Source: Nesterenkonia alba DSM 19423
GTDB taxonomy: Bacteria; Actinomycetota; Actinomycetes; Actinomycetales; Micrococcaceae
Reading direction: 5' to 3'
NCBI RefSeq assembly: GCF_000421745.1
Contig: NZ_ATXP01000007.1
Location: 62,001-126,000 of the forward strand
Length of the DNA stretch: 64,000 nucleotides
The notes under the pieces are model-generated. The model did not search any database. It saw only the letters and a list, made by a program, of their open reading frames with translations, and had not been told where the DNA came from. Made by a program: the position numbers and the translations under genes. This document shows, piece after piece, positions 16,928-23,966 of the stretch (position 1 is the first letter of the stretch; every line of letters begins with the position of its first letter).

Positions 16928-18226
16928 TTAGTTGATGGCCTCGGTGATTTCGCGGTGGACGCCTTCGGCGGCCTCGGCAGCGCTGACCCGACCGAAGAGG
17001 AACTCCTCTTCATAGCGGAAGACGATGTCTTCCACCGCGCCGTAGCCCTCGGGCGGCAACGGCGGGGGTTCAGTGGCCACATCAGCGATGGATTCGTTGT
17101 ATTCGAGGACGTCACGTTCAATGTCGTCGAGGTCGTCACGAATGAGGTCCCGGATCGTTTCATTACCGGGGATTCCGCGTTCGATGAGTTGGATCTGCCC
17201 GGCTTCTTCGTTGTTACCCAGGAAGTCCACCAACAGCTGAGCCTCTTCGGGGTGCTCACTGCCGGAGTACACCGAGAAGAACATCGAAGCCCGGTAGAAC
17301 AACTCCGCATCAGCCGAGGAGCCCGTGGGGCTGGGCCAGCGCAAGGCCGTCAGTTCCAGATCCCCCGCTGCAGAGATCCCCACGGCATTGGCATCGAATC
17401 CCGGGCTCAAGGCCGCCTGACCCGTACCGATAAAGGTCTGCTCATTGCCCGCAGCCCGGTCCTCGGAGACTTCCTCAGCCGAGGGCAAAGCGCCGCTATC
17501 CGACATCTGTTGCAACAGGTCGAAGTAGGACTCCGCGTCCTCTGGCTGCCAACTGAGTTCCCCTTCCCCGTCGACCAGGTTGACTCCGGCGTGCTGGCGC
17601 AACCACAGCTCCAGTCCGGCATCACCGGGAGGACGCCCCAGACCATACCCGTCCGTATTGGCGGAGATCTCTGCGGTGATCTCCGTGAAGTCCTCCCACG
17701 TCCAGGTCTCGTCGTCGGGCAGCTCGAGCCCAGCCTCAGTGAACAGTTCCTCGTTAGTCACCAGCGCAAAAGAGTTCGACGTCACCGGTAGGGCATAGAG
17801 GCTGCCTTCATGCAGCCCGTTTTCCAGCAGCTCCTCGGCGTATTCGCTGGTCTCGACCGCGTCGAGTTCCAACAGGACTCCGTTTTCGATGTACTCGCGT
17901 AAGTAGCGGGTATCCATCTGAATGACATCTGGCGCATCCCCGGCAGCGGCCTGAGTGGCCAGCTGGTCCCAGTAGCCCTGCCAGTCGGCGTACTGGATAT
18001 CCACGGAGATATGGGGGTACTCCTCTTCGAAGAGGTCAACCATCTCCTGGGTGTTCTGGTAGCGCGCGTCCCCGCCCCACCAGGTAAACGAGATGGTGAC
18101 GTCTTCGGCTTCGCCGTTGCCGGCGTCGTCGTCGGAGCCTTCGGCCTCTCCCTGGGCACATGCGGAGAGCAGCAGAGCGGCGGTGCTCAGTGCACCCGTA
18201 ACCGTGAGGGCCTGTTTGAATCTCAT
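16928..18226 (-). CDS. Orphan ABC sugar solute-binding lipoprotein (paralogue C)
   Basis: A 432-residue SBP starting at ATG 18226 (AAAGGA 6 nt upstream); the frame extends to 18265 but that part is promoter. The lipobox LLSAC puts the lipidated cysteine at residue 23. The mature part has ISFTWWGGD, ADWQGYWDQLATQ, DAPDVIQMDTRYLREYIENG and SEHPEEAQLLVDFLGNNEEAG, close to paralogues A and D. There are no permease genes nearby. Its position inside the deoxysugar cluster and the TGAAGT-type site in its promoter suggest that it binds that sugar or its glycoside. Confidence 0.9.
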   Translation of the reverse strand: MRFKQALTVTGALSTAALLLSACAQGEAEGSDDDAGNGEAEDVTISFTWWGGDARYQNTQEMVDLFEEEYPHISVDIQYADWQGYWDQLATQAAAGDAPDVIQMDTRYLREYIENGVLLELDAVETSEYAEELLENGLHEGSLYALPVTSNSFALVTNEELFTEAGLELPDDETWTWEDFTEITAEISANTDGYGLGRPPGDAGLELWLRQHAGVNLVDGEGELSWQPEDAESYFDLLQQMSDSGALPSAEEVSEDRAAGNEQTFIGTGQAALSPGFDANAVGISAAGDLELTALRWPSPTGSSADAELFYRASMFFSVYSGSEHPEEAQLLVDFLGNNEEAGQIQLIERGIPGNETIRDLIRDDLDDIERDVLEYNESIADVATEPPPLPPEGYGAVEDIVFRYEEEFLFGRVSAAEAAEGVHREITEAIN

Positions 18227-18248
18227 GACGGATCCTTTGGTCGATCGC

Positions 18249-18349
18249 GATGAAATATTCATCATGGTGAAGTTGACTTCTGGAGTCTATAGTGATGCGT
18301 GCCACTCTGGCAACAGGATGTTGAAGTCTATTTCTGTATGCTGAAGTTC
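18249..18349. promoter_or_regulatory. Divergent promoter region, SBP C / FAH hydrolase
   Basis: For the minus-strand SBP a -35 TTGCCA (18308-18313) and -10 TATAGA (18286-18291) are 16 bp apart. Downstream lie TGAAGTTGACTTC (18268-18280), a short palindrome built from the same half-sites, and GATGAA-ATA-TTCATC (18249-18263). For the plus-strand hydrolase the leader has the direct repeat TGAAGTC (18322-18328) and TGAAGTTC (18342-18349), spaced exactly as at 11922-11949. Confidence 0.6.
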
Positions 18350-18430
18350 TGGCGGGTGGGTGGCCCCTTCCGTCGAGGCCCCAACCCCTTGTTCTGCACG
18401 AATCACTCCCCTGAAGAAGGAGACCTCAGG

Positions 18431-19279
18431 ATGCACCTGAAGAGAATCGGCCAGCCTGGCGCCGAACAACCAGTGGTCACCGGCGACGACGGCCTCGACT
18501 ACGACCTGACACCGCTGACCACCGACATCGACGGCGCTTTTCTCGCCGGCGACGGGATCGCTCGGGTCCGTGAAGCCCTGGGCACGGGAGCACTGAAACG
18601 AGTCAGCACCGAGGACCAGCGCGTGGGTGCCCCTATCGCCCGACCTTCGGCTGTGCTCTGCATCGGCATGAACTACAGGGCTCACGCCGCCGAATCAGGG
18701 GCTGAACCGCCTGAGCAGCCGGTCATCTTCCTCAAGACCCCGAATACAGTGGCCGGGCCCCATGACGACGCCTACATCCCCCGCGGCAGCACCACCACGG
18801 ACTGGGAGGTGGAACTGGGCATCGTGATTGGCCAACGTGCCCTCTACCTGTCCAGCGAAGAGGACGCTCGCCAACACATCGCCGGCTACCTCACCGGCAA
18901 TGACCTCTCCGAGCGGACCTTCCAGCTGGAAACCTCCGGCGGTCAGTGGTCCAAGGGCAAATGCGCCCCGGGCTTCTCCCCCTTGGGCCCGTGGCTCGTT
19001 CCAGCCGATGAGATTGATCCTCATCACCTCCGGCTGCGGTCCTGGGTCAACGGTGAACCGCGCCAGGACTCCACCACCGCCGACATGATCTTCGGCGTAG
19101 AGCACATCGTCTACCACCTCAGCCAGCACATGGCCTTAGAGCCGGGGGATGTGATCCTCACCGGCACACCAGAGGGAGTAGCACTCTCCGGGAAGTACCC
19201 GTACTTAACGGCCGGGGACGTCGTCGAGATCGAGGTGGAGGGGTTGGGCCGTCAGCGGCAGGTCTTTCACCAGACCTGA
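18431..19279 (+). CDS. FAH-family hydrolase, probable 2,4-diketo-3-deoxy-L-fuconate hydrolase
   Basis: A 282-residue fumarylacetoacetate-hydrolase-family protein. ATG 18431 follows AAGGAGA by 8 nt; the longer open frame has no family similarity. The C-terminal catalytic domain shows CIGMNYRAHAAE, metal ligands in TTDWEVELGIVIG, YLTGNDLSERTFQ and GDVILTGTPEGVALS. This family cleaves 2,4-diketo-3-deoxy acids to pyruvate and a hydroxy acid in non-phosphorylative fucose and rhamnose pathways. With a dehydratase and a dehydrogenase nearby that role fits, giving pyruvate and lactate. Convergent with the LacI gene only 6 bp away. Confidence 0.87.
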   Translation: MHLKRIGQPGAEQPVVTGDDGLDYDLTPLTTDIDGAFLAGDGIARVREALGTGALKRVSTEDQRVGAPIARPSAVLCIGMNYRAHAAESGAEPPEQPVIFLKTPNTVAGPHDDAYIPRGSTTTDWEVELGIVIGQRALYLSSEEDARQHIAGYLTGNDLSERTFQLETSGGQWSKGKCAPGFSPLGPWLVPADEIDPHHLRLRSWVNGEPRQDSTTADMIFGVEHIVYHLSQHMALEPGDVILTGTPEGVALSGKYPYLTAGDVVEIEVEGLGRQRQVFHQT

Positions 19280-19285
19280 GGTGGT

Positions 19286-20317
19286 TCAGGTGGTATCCCG
19301 GGCGACCAGCTCAGGGGTCAACACAGCGTGTTTGGGTGATCCAGCCGGGGGGGCGCCGTTTTCGGCCCCGTTGCGGTCAAAAAGTTCCAGCAGCATCTCC
19401 ACCGCGGTCGCCCCGAGTTCATACCGTGGCTGCCGCACCGTCGTCAGGGGCGGGTTGGCGGCTGCGGCCCACTGCAGGTCGTCATAACCCACCACGGCGA
19501 TATCTTCGGGAACCCGCAGTCCGGCCCGGCTCAGACTCTGCAGAACCCCGAGGGCCATATGGTCGTTGGCGCACAGCAGGGCCGCCGGGCGCTCCTCGGC
19601 GGGCATATCCACCACGTGCTCAGCGGCCTCCCGACCCGACTCCACAGTCCAGGTGCCGGTGGAGATGACCTCAAGGACGACGTCGTCGTGCCCGGCAAGG
19701 ACTTCTTTGACTCCCCGCAAGCGCCGCCGCACTTTAGGGGAGATCTCCGGATCCCCGGCGAACCCTAACCGCCGGTACCCGCGCTCCAGGACATGTTCGG
19801 CAGCCAGTCTGCCACCGGCGACGTCGTCGACCACCACGCTCCAGGCGTGCTGGTATTCCTCCCCGACCCGGTCCACGAACACCATGGGCACCCCACGGTC
19901 GTGCATCATCTGCAACCGGGAACTGAGTTCATCCACCGGGGAGATAATGAGCCCCTGAACCCGCTGCTGGGTGAGCAGCTCGAGGTTTTGGTTTTCCCGT
20001 TCGGCATCGTCAGCGCTGTTGGAGATCACGACGCCGACTCCGCGGCTGCGCGCGGCCTCTTCGGCTCCTAACGCCACATCCACGAAGAACGGATTGCCCA
20101 GGTTAGCTACCGCCACCCCCAGGGACCGCACCCGGCCAGGGCGGAACTGGCGCGCCCGCTGCTGGGGCACAAAGTTCAGTTCCCGGATGGCTTCCAGTAC
20201 CCGCTGGCGGGTATCGGCGTTGACATAGAAGGGCCGGTTGAGCACATTGCTCACCGTGCCGGCTGAGACTCCCGCGCGCTGCGCGACGTCGCGAATCGTC
20301 GTCTTCGTTTGACTCAT
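19286..20317 (-). CDS. LacI-family transcriptional regulator (near rhaI)
   Basis: A 343-residue LacI/GalR repressor. The N-terminal helix-turn-helix TTIRDVAQRAGVSAGTVSNV with hinge segment is followed by the periplasmic-binding-protein-like effector domain (SLGVAVANLGNPFFVDVALG, GLIISPVDE, DLQWAAAANPPLTTVRQP). It is 34 bp downstream of rhaI on the same strand. The identical operators at rhaI and at 5718 are its likely targets. Rhamnose or an isomer is the likely inducer (inference). No strong ribosome site is visible. Confidence 0.9.
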   Translation of the reverse strand: MSQTKTTIRDVAQRAGVSAGTVSNVLNRPFYVNADTRQRVLEAIRELNFVPQQRARQFRPGRVRSLGVAVANLGNPFFVDVALGAEEAARSRGVGVVISNSADDAERENQNLELLTQQRVQGLIISPVDELSSRLQMMHDRGVPMVFVDRVGEEYQHAWSVVVDDVAGGRLAAEHVLERGYRRLGFAGDPEISPKVRRRLRGVKEVLAGHDDVVLEVISTGTWTVESGREAAEHVVDMPAEERPAALLCANDHMALGVLQSLSRAGLRVPEDIAVVGYDDLQWAAAANPPLTTVRQPRYELGATAVEMLLELFDRNGAENGAPPAGSPKHAVLTPELVARDTT

Positions 20318-20351
20318 GTCACGAGCATCTCACCGCTGCGAGCAGCTGGCC

Positions 20352-21512
20352 TTACCAGGACATCTGCGTGCCGCCGACGCGCTCGGCTTCGATCTTCTCC
20401 TGATAGCCGGACTCGGCATAGGCGCGCATCGGCTCTGCAGGCAGTCCACGGGACTCCCGCCAGGCAGCCAGGTCGGCCCGGACGTCGGTGTAGAAGGCAT
20501 CCATGAAGATCTGGTGGGCTTGAAGTACATCACCAGCCTGTTGGGCGGCGGCCAGGGCGTCCCGGTCCACCAGCAGTGCCCGGGCGGTCATCTCCTGAAC
20601 GTTGAGCACGCTGCGGATTTGCCCCGGGATCTTCTTCTCGATGTTGTGGCACTGGTCCAGCATGAAGGCGACCTCGGACTCGGGTCCGTAGCCGCCACCG
20701 CGGATCACTTCGAAGAGGATGCGGAACAGCTGGAAGGGGTCAGCGGAGCCGACGATGAGGTCGTCGTCGGCGTAGAACCGGGAGTTGAAGTCAAAGGAAC
20801 CGAGTTTGCCGACCCGCAGTAGCTGGGTGACGATGAACTCCACATTGGTGCTGGGGGCGTGGTGGCCGGTGTCGAGGCAGACCACGGCGTTGTCCCCCAG
20901 GGCCTGGACGTGCACCAAGGCGGTGCCCCAGTCCGGCACATCGGTGTGGTAGAAGCTGGGCTCGAAGATCTTGTACTCCAGGACCAGACGTTGCTCACCG
21001 CTGAGCTGGGCGTAGATTGTCTGCAGGGAGTCGGCCAGCCGGTCCTGCCGGCCGCGCATATCCGCCTGCCCGGGGTAGTTGGAGCCGTCAGCTAACCAGA
21101 TTTTCAGGTCCCGCGACCCGGTGGCGTTCATAATCTCGATGCACTCCAGGTGGTGGTCAATGGCCTTTCGGCGCACGGAGTCATCGTGATGGGTCAACCC
21201 ACCGAGCTTGTAGTCATCATCCTGGAATGTGTTGGAGTTGATCGTGCCGATCTCAATGCCCTGGTCCTGGGCGTAACGGGTCAGCGCACCGAAATCGTCC
21301 ACCTGGTCCCAGGGGATATGCAGAGCCACTTTGGGGGCCAGTCCGGTGAACCGGTGGACCGTGGCGGCGTCGGCGATTTTTTCCTCGACCGTTCGCGGGG
21401 TGCCGGGGGATCCGAAAACCTTAAACCGGGTTCCTGAGTTCCCGTAGGCCCAGGAGGGCACTTCGATGGCCTGGTGCTCCAGTTGGGGAGCAATCTCTGC
21501 GAAGGTCGGCAT
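20352..21512 (-). CDS. rhaI: L-rhamnose isomerase
   Basis: A 386-residue TIM-barrel isomerase of the Pseudomonas stutzeri-type rhamnose isomerase family. Metal-ligand segments are visible in LVLEYKIFEPSFYHTD, VVCLDTGHHAP and SFDFNSRFYADDD, the last being a hallmark of this type. It converts L-rhamnose to L-rhamnulose, the substrate of the kinase at 1-1371, so the rhamnose pathway is complete though split over 22 kb. The gene has its own canonical promoter with a LacI-type operator. Confidence 0.94.
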   Translation of the reverse strand: MPTFAEIAPQLEHQAIEVPSWAYGNSGTRFKVFGSPGTPRTVEEKIADAATVHRFTGLAPKVALHIPWDQVDDFGALTRYAQDQGIEIGTINSNTFQDDDYKLGGLTHHDDSVRRKAIDHHLECIEIMNATGSRDLKIWLADGSNYPGQADMRGRQDRLADSLQTIYAQLSGEQRLVLEYKIFEPSFYHTDVPDWGTALVHVQALGDNAVVCLDTGHHAPSTNVEFIVTQLLRVGKLGSFDFNSRFYADDDLIVGSADPFQLFRILFEVIRGGGYGPESEVAFMLDQCHNIEKKIPGQIRSVLNVQEMTARALLVDRDALAAAQQAGDVLQAHQIFMDAFYTDVRADLAAWRESRGLPAEPMRAYAESGYQEKIEAERVGGTQMSW

Positions 21513-21586
21513 TGGTCCTCTTCTCTTCCAGCCCCGTTCGGCAGCTGGGTCACAGGTCGTGGCCCACGCAGGCGTCCCCCACGCGA

Positions 21587-21650
21587 GTAAATCGTTTCAA
21601 TGCCACGATGTTATGACTCAGGTCACAGCAGTGTCAATCATGTGTTCGAC
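21587..21650 (-). promoter_or_regulatory. rhaI promoter with LacI-type operator and CRP-like site
   Basis: On the minus strand TTGACA (21632-21637), a 17-bp spacer and ATAACA (21609-21614) form a near-ideal promoter. The CRP/GlxR-like sequence TATGACTCAGGTCACA (21612-21627) lies in the spacer. The LacI-type operator GTAAATCGTTTCA (21587-21599), read as TGAAACGATTTAC on the minus strand, follows the start point. TGTTCGAC (21643-21650), upstream of the -35, resembles a half-site of the DeoR operator at 3481. Confidence 0.75.
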
Positions 21651-21725
21651 GCCGCCACAGAAGTCACTCACCCAGGGTCGACTCGCAGGCGACGACATAA
21701 GGTTGCTAAACGCTCGAAGAGTCGT

Positions 21726-21899
21726 TCACAGCTGCTGTAGTTTTTCGACAGCAGGCTGTGGGGGTGCTTGGTTCGAATGAGTCCACTCCACGGGATATCC
21801 CAGAGCTCGCAATGTCGTTGCTGCATGTTCCGGATCATCTCGAACTGCTGCTGCTAGTCGGTCTTGTTTATAGATTCCCGGAGGGAAGGACACGGACAT
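21726..21899 (-). CDS. Small hypothetical protein, 57 aa
   Basis: A short open frame from ATG 21899 to TGA 21728-21726 in the 455-bp gap between rhaM and rhaI. The product starts MSVSFPPGIYKQDRLAAAVR, continues with acidic and alanine-rich sequence, and ends PAVEKLQQL. It has no signal peptide or membrane segment. No good ribosome site precedes it. It could be a genuine small protein or the C-terminal relic of a lost gene; codon use is somewhat AT-richer than its neighbours. Not recognised. The rest of the gap holds only the rhaI promoter. Confidence 0.35.
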   Translation of the reverse strand: MSVSFPPGIYKQDRLAAAVRDDPEHAATTLRALGYPVEWTHSNQAPPQPAVEKLQQL

Positions 21900-21967
21900 C
21901 ACCGTTCAACGACGGATAAGCAGGTCCAATGACTCGATTTCATCGATGCCGGGAACCCACGGCGGCT

Positions 21968-22315
21968 TTAGTCGTCTTCGACGGCGGCCAGCTGCTCCTC
22001 CAAGTTGAAAACCTCTTTGAGCTCCACGAAGCCGGTGTCGGGGCGGGCGCCCTCGAGGGCCACGAAAAATTCGGCCATCTCCGCCTGCCACCGGGCGTTG
22101 ACTTCCTCGGTTTCCATGGCAGCTTGAGCGGCCTGAAGGGATTCGGTCTCGAAGTAGCCGATGAGTAGCCCATCCTCACGAATGAACAGCGAGTAGTTGT
22201 TCCACCCATTGCGCTTTAATGCGCGCAGCATCTCGGGCCACACCGCAGCGTGACGCTCGATGTATTCATCCATCCGCTCGGGTTTGACCTGGAGCTGGAA
22301 GCAGACCTTACGCAT
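21968..22315 (-). CDS. rhaM: L-rhamnose mutarotase
   Basis: A 115-residue dimeric alpha/beta-barrel protein (COG3254). It starts KVCFQLQVKPERMDEYIERH with the active-site histidine at residue 22, then HAAVWPEMLRALKRNGWNNY and LIGYFETES. It speeds anomer exchange of L-rhamnose before isomerisation. ATG 22315 has a strong AGAGGAG 5 nt upstream; the longer frame is not used. Lies 17 bp after a small membrane-protein gene on the same strand. The C-terminal extension FNLEEQLAAVEDD is slightly longer than in the E. coli protein. Confidence 0.92.
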   Translation of the reverse strand: MRKVCFQLQVKPERMDEYIERHAAVWPEMLRALKRNGWNNYSLFIREDGLLIGYFETESLQAAQAAMETEEVNARWQAEMAEFFVALEGARPDTGFVELKEVFNLEEQLAAVEDD

Positions 22316-22332
22316 GTGTTCTCCTCTGGTGG

Positions 22333-22824
22333 TTACTGGTAATCGGCCATACCGCCGCGGCTGGTGGGGCCGTCGTCGGTGTTCATCGGTTCGGTGGGGT
22401 CCAGACGTTGATCGAGCCGGTATCCGCCCCATCCGGCGCCGGCGGCGACCAGCAGCATCCACGCAATATCGAAGACCGGGTCACCGGTACCGAAGACGAA
22501 TCCGAAGGTCACCGCCAACCCGATGGCCGCGGCAGCAGCTCCGGCGGCAATCGCTGACTCCAGTGGCGTAGAACTCCACAACCACCGGCCCACGGCAGAG
22601 ATGAGCCCGGCGAAGATTCCCGCCACGACCCCGAGCGGGACATACACCCCCAGATAGGCCCATAAGGCTTCGACGAGGGCATCAGCGCCGAAGCGTCCGA
22701 TGAGCATGTGATACGGCATACCCACCAGGACGACCACGAGCGTGCCGCATAGGGCACCGAGGACGCAGTGGAGGAGACGACGAAGGGTCTTGGGGGGCGG
22801 GACCTTATCAGGCATAGTGACCAT
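22333..22824 (-). CDS. Small integral membrane protein, function unknown
   Basis: 163 residues with about four hydrophobic stretches (HCVLGALCGTLVVVLVGM, YLGVYVPLGVVAGIFAGLI, an alanine-rich helix AIAAGAAAAAIGLAVTFGF and FDIAWMLLVAAGAGWGGY) and a polar C-terminal tail with LDQRLDPTEP. No recognised motif. Just upstream of rhaM on the same strand, so possibly co-transcribed, and divergent from a LacI gene with only 33 bp between start codons. Confidence 0.65.
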   Translation of the reverse strand: MVTMPDKVPPPKTLRRLLHCVLGALCGTLVVVLVGMPYHMLIGRFGADALVEALWAYLGVYVPLGVVAGIFAGLISAVGRWLWSSTPLESAIAAGAAAAAIGLAVTFGFVFGTGDPVFDIAWMLLVAAGAGWGGYRLDQRLDPTEPMNTDDGPTSRGGMADYQ

Positions 22825-22844
22825 CGTGCCTGAAATGTGAGCTG

Positions 22845-22860
22845 TATCCTAAACCGCATG
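22845..22860 (+). promoter_or_regulatory. Likely leaderless start of LacI gene
   Basis: A -10-like TATCCT (22845-22850) ends 7 nt before the ATG at 22858 and there is no Shine-Dalgarno sequence. Transcription from such a -10 would begin at or next to the start codon, as in leaderless mRNAs, which are common in actinobacteria. Confidence 0.5.
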
Positions 22861-23874
22861 GCTTCGGCACAGGTGCGGGACGTAGCGGCACGGGCGGGCG
22901 TCTCCCCAGCAACGGTCTCCAACGCCCTCAATCACCCCGAAAAGGTCTCGGCCGCCACCCTGAAGCGGGTACAGGTGGCTATCGAGGAACTCGACTACGT
23001 CCGCAATGACGCGGCCCGGCAACTGCGCCAGCAGCGCAACCGCGCGGTCGGCATGATCGTGATGGACTCGTCCAACCCGTTCTTCACCGGTGTGGCCCAG
23101 GGTGCCGAGGACACCCTGGCCGAACTGGGACGACCCATGCTGCTGGGCAACACCGACCAGGACACTGCTCGGGAGTTGACCCATCTGCAGCTCTTCGAGG
23201 AGCAGCGCCTGGCTGGGATCCTCATCTCGCCGGTGGGCAATGTCCTCGCTCGGCTGCGCAAAGTCGCCGCACGCGGCACGGCGGTGGTGATCGTGGACCG
23301 CAAAGCCGGTACCGATGAGTTCTCCTCAGTCTCCGTCGATGACACCCTCGGGGGCCGGCTTGCTGCGGAGCACCTGTTGCAGCTGGGACGGCGACGCATT
23401 GCGGTGATCGGAGGCCCCGGCACGATCCGTCAGGTGGCCCACCGGTATGGCGGGGCGAAAACCGCTGTGGAACGCTCCGAACTCAACGGCACGGCACTGG
23501 TGGAATTCTTTGACACCGGCGCGATGAATATTGAGGCCGGCCGACGGGGCGTACAGGAACTGCTCAGCCGCCCCGTCTCAAGCCGACCCGACGCCGTCTT
23601 CGCGACCAACGATTTGGTGGCCCTCGGGGCGCTGCAACAGCTCACCCGCTCCGGGGTCACAGTGCCTGAGGATATTGCCCTCATCGGCTATGACGACATC
23701 GAGTTCGCCGCCTCAGCCACAGTGCCGATCAGTTCGATCGCCCAGCCCACCGCCGATATGGGTCGCCGGGCTGCGCAACTGCTGCAGACCGCGATCGAAA
23801 ACCCGGAAGCTCCCGTGGAGCACGTGGTGTTCACTCCCAGCCTCGTCGCCCGTGAGTCGACCCTGGGTGAGTGA
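22858..23874 (+). CDS. LacI-family transcriptional regulator
   Basis: A 338-residue LacI/GalR protein with N-terminal AQVRDVAARAGVSPATVSNAL, effector-domain landmarks VGMIVMDSSNPFFTGVAQG, GILISPVGNV and the late IALIGYDDIEFAA. ATG 22858 is chosen because the family alignment begins there. It is followed by a hairpin and then the acid-sugar dehydratase gene on the same strand. It may control the galactarate genes or the divergent rhaM unit. No matching operator pair was found for it. Confidence 0.9.
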   Translation: MASAQVRDVAARAGVSPATVSNALNHPEKVSAATLKRVQVAIEELDYVRNDAARQLRQQRNRAVGMIVMDSSNPFFTGVAQGAEDTLAELGRPMLLGNTDQDTARELTHLQLFEEQRLAGILISPVGNVLARLRKVAARGTAVVIVDRKAGTDEFSSVSVDDTLGGRLAAEHLLQLGRRRIAVIGGPGTIRQVAHRYGGAKTAVERSELNGTALVEFFDTGAMNIEAGRRGVQELLSRPVSSRPDAVFATNDLVALGALQQLTRSGVTVPEDIALIGYDDIEFAASATVPISSIAQPTADMGRRAAQLLQTAIENPEAPVEHVVFTPSLVARESTLGE

Positions 23875-23878
23875 TCCC

Positions 23879-23909
23879 ATGCCGGTGTGGTGAGATACCG
23901 TACCGGCAT
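23879..23909 (+). terminator. Hairpin after LacI gene
   Basis: ATGCCGGT (23879-23886) and ACCGGCAT (23902-23909) pair perfectly, and inside them GGT pairs with ACC across a symmetric GT/GT bulge, leaving a 5-nt loop. It starts 5 bp after the stop and is followed by CTCTTGT, so termination is likely, although an operator role for the next gene cannot be excluded. Confidence 0.5.
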
Positions 23910-23966
23910 CTCTTGTCCGGCCCGCGTCACTGCCGCAGAGTGGCTCCCCTCGCTAGGATCCACCAT

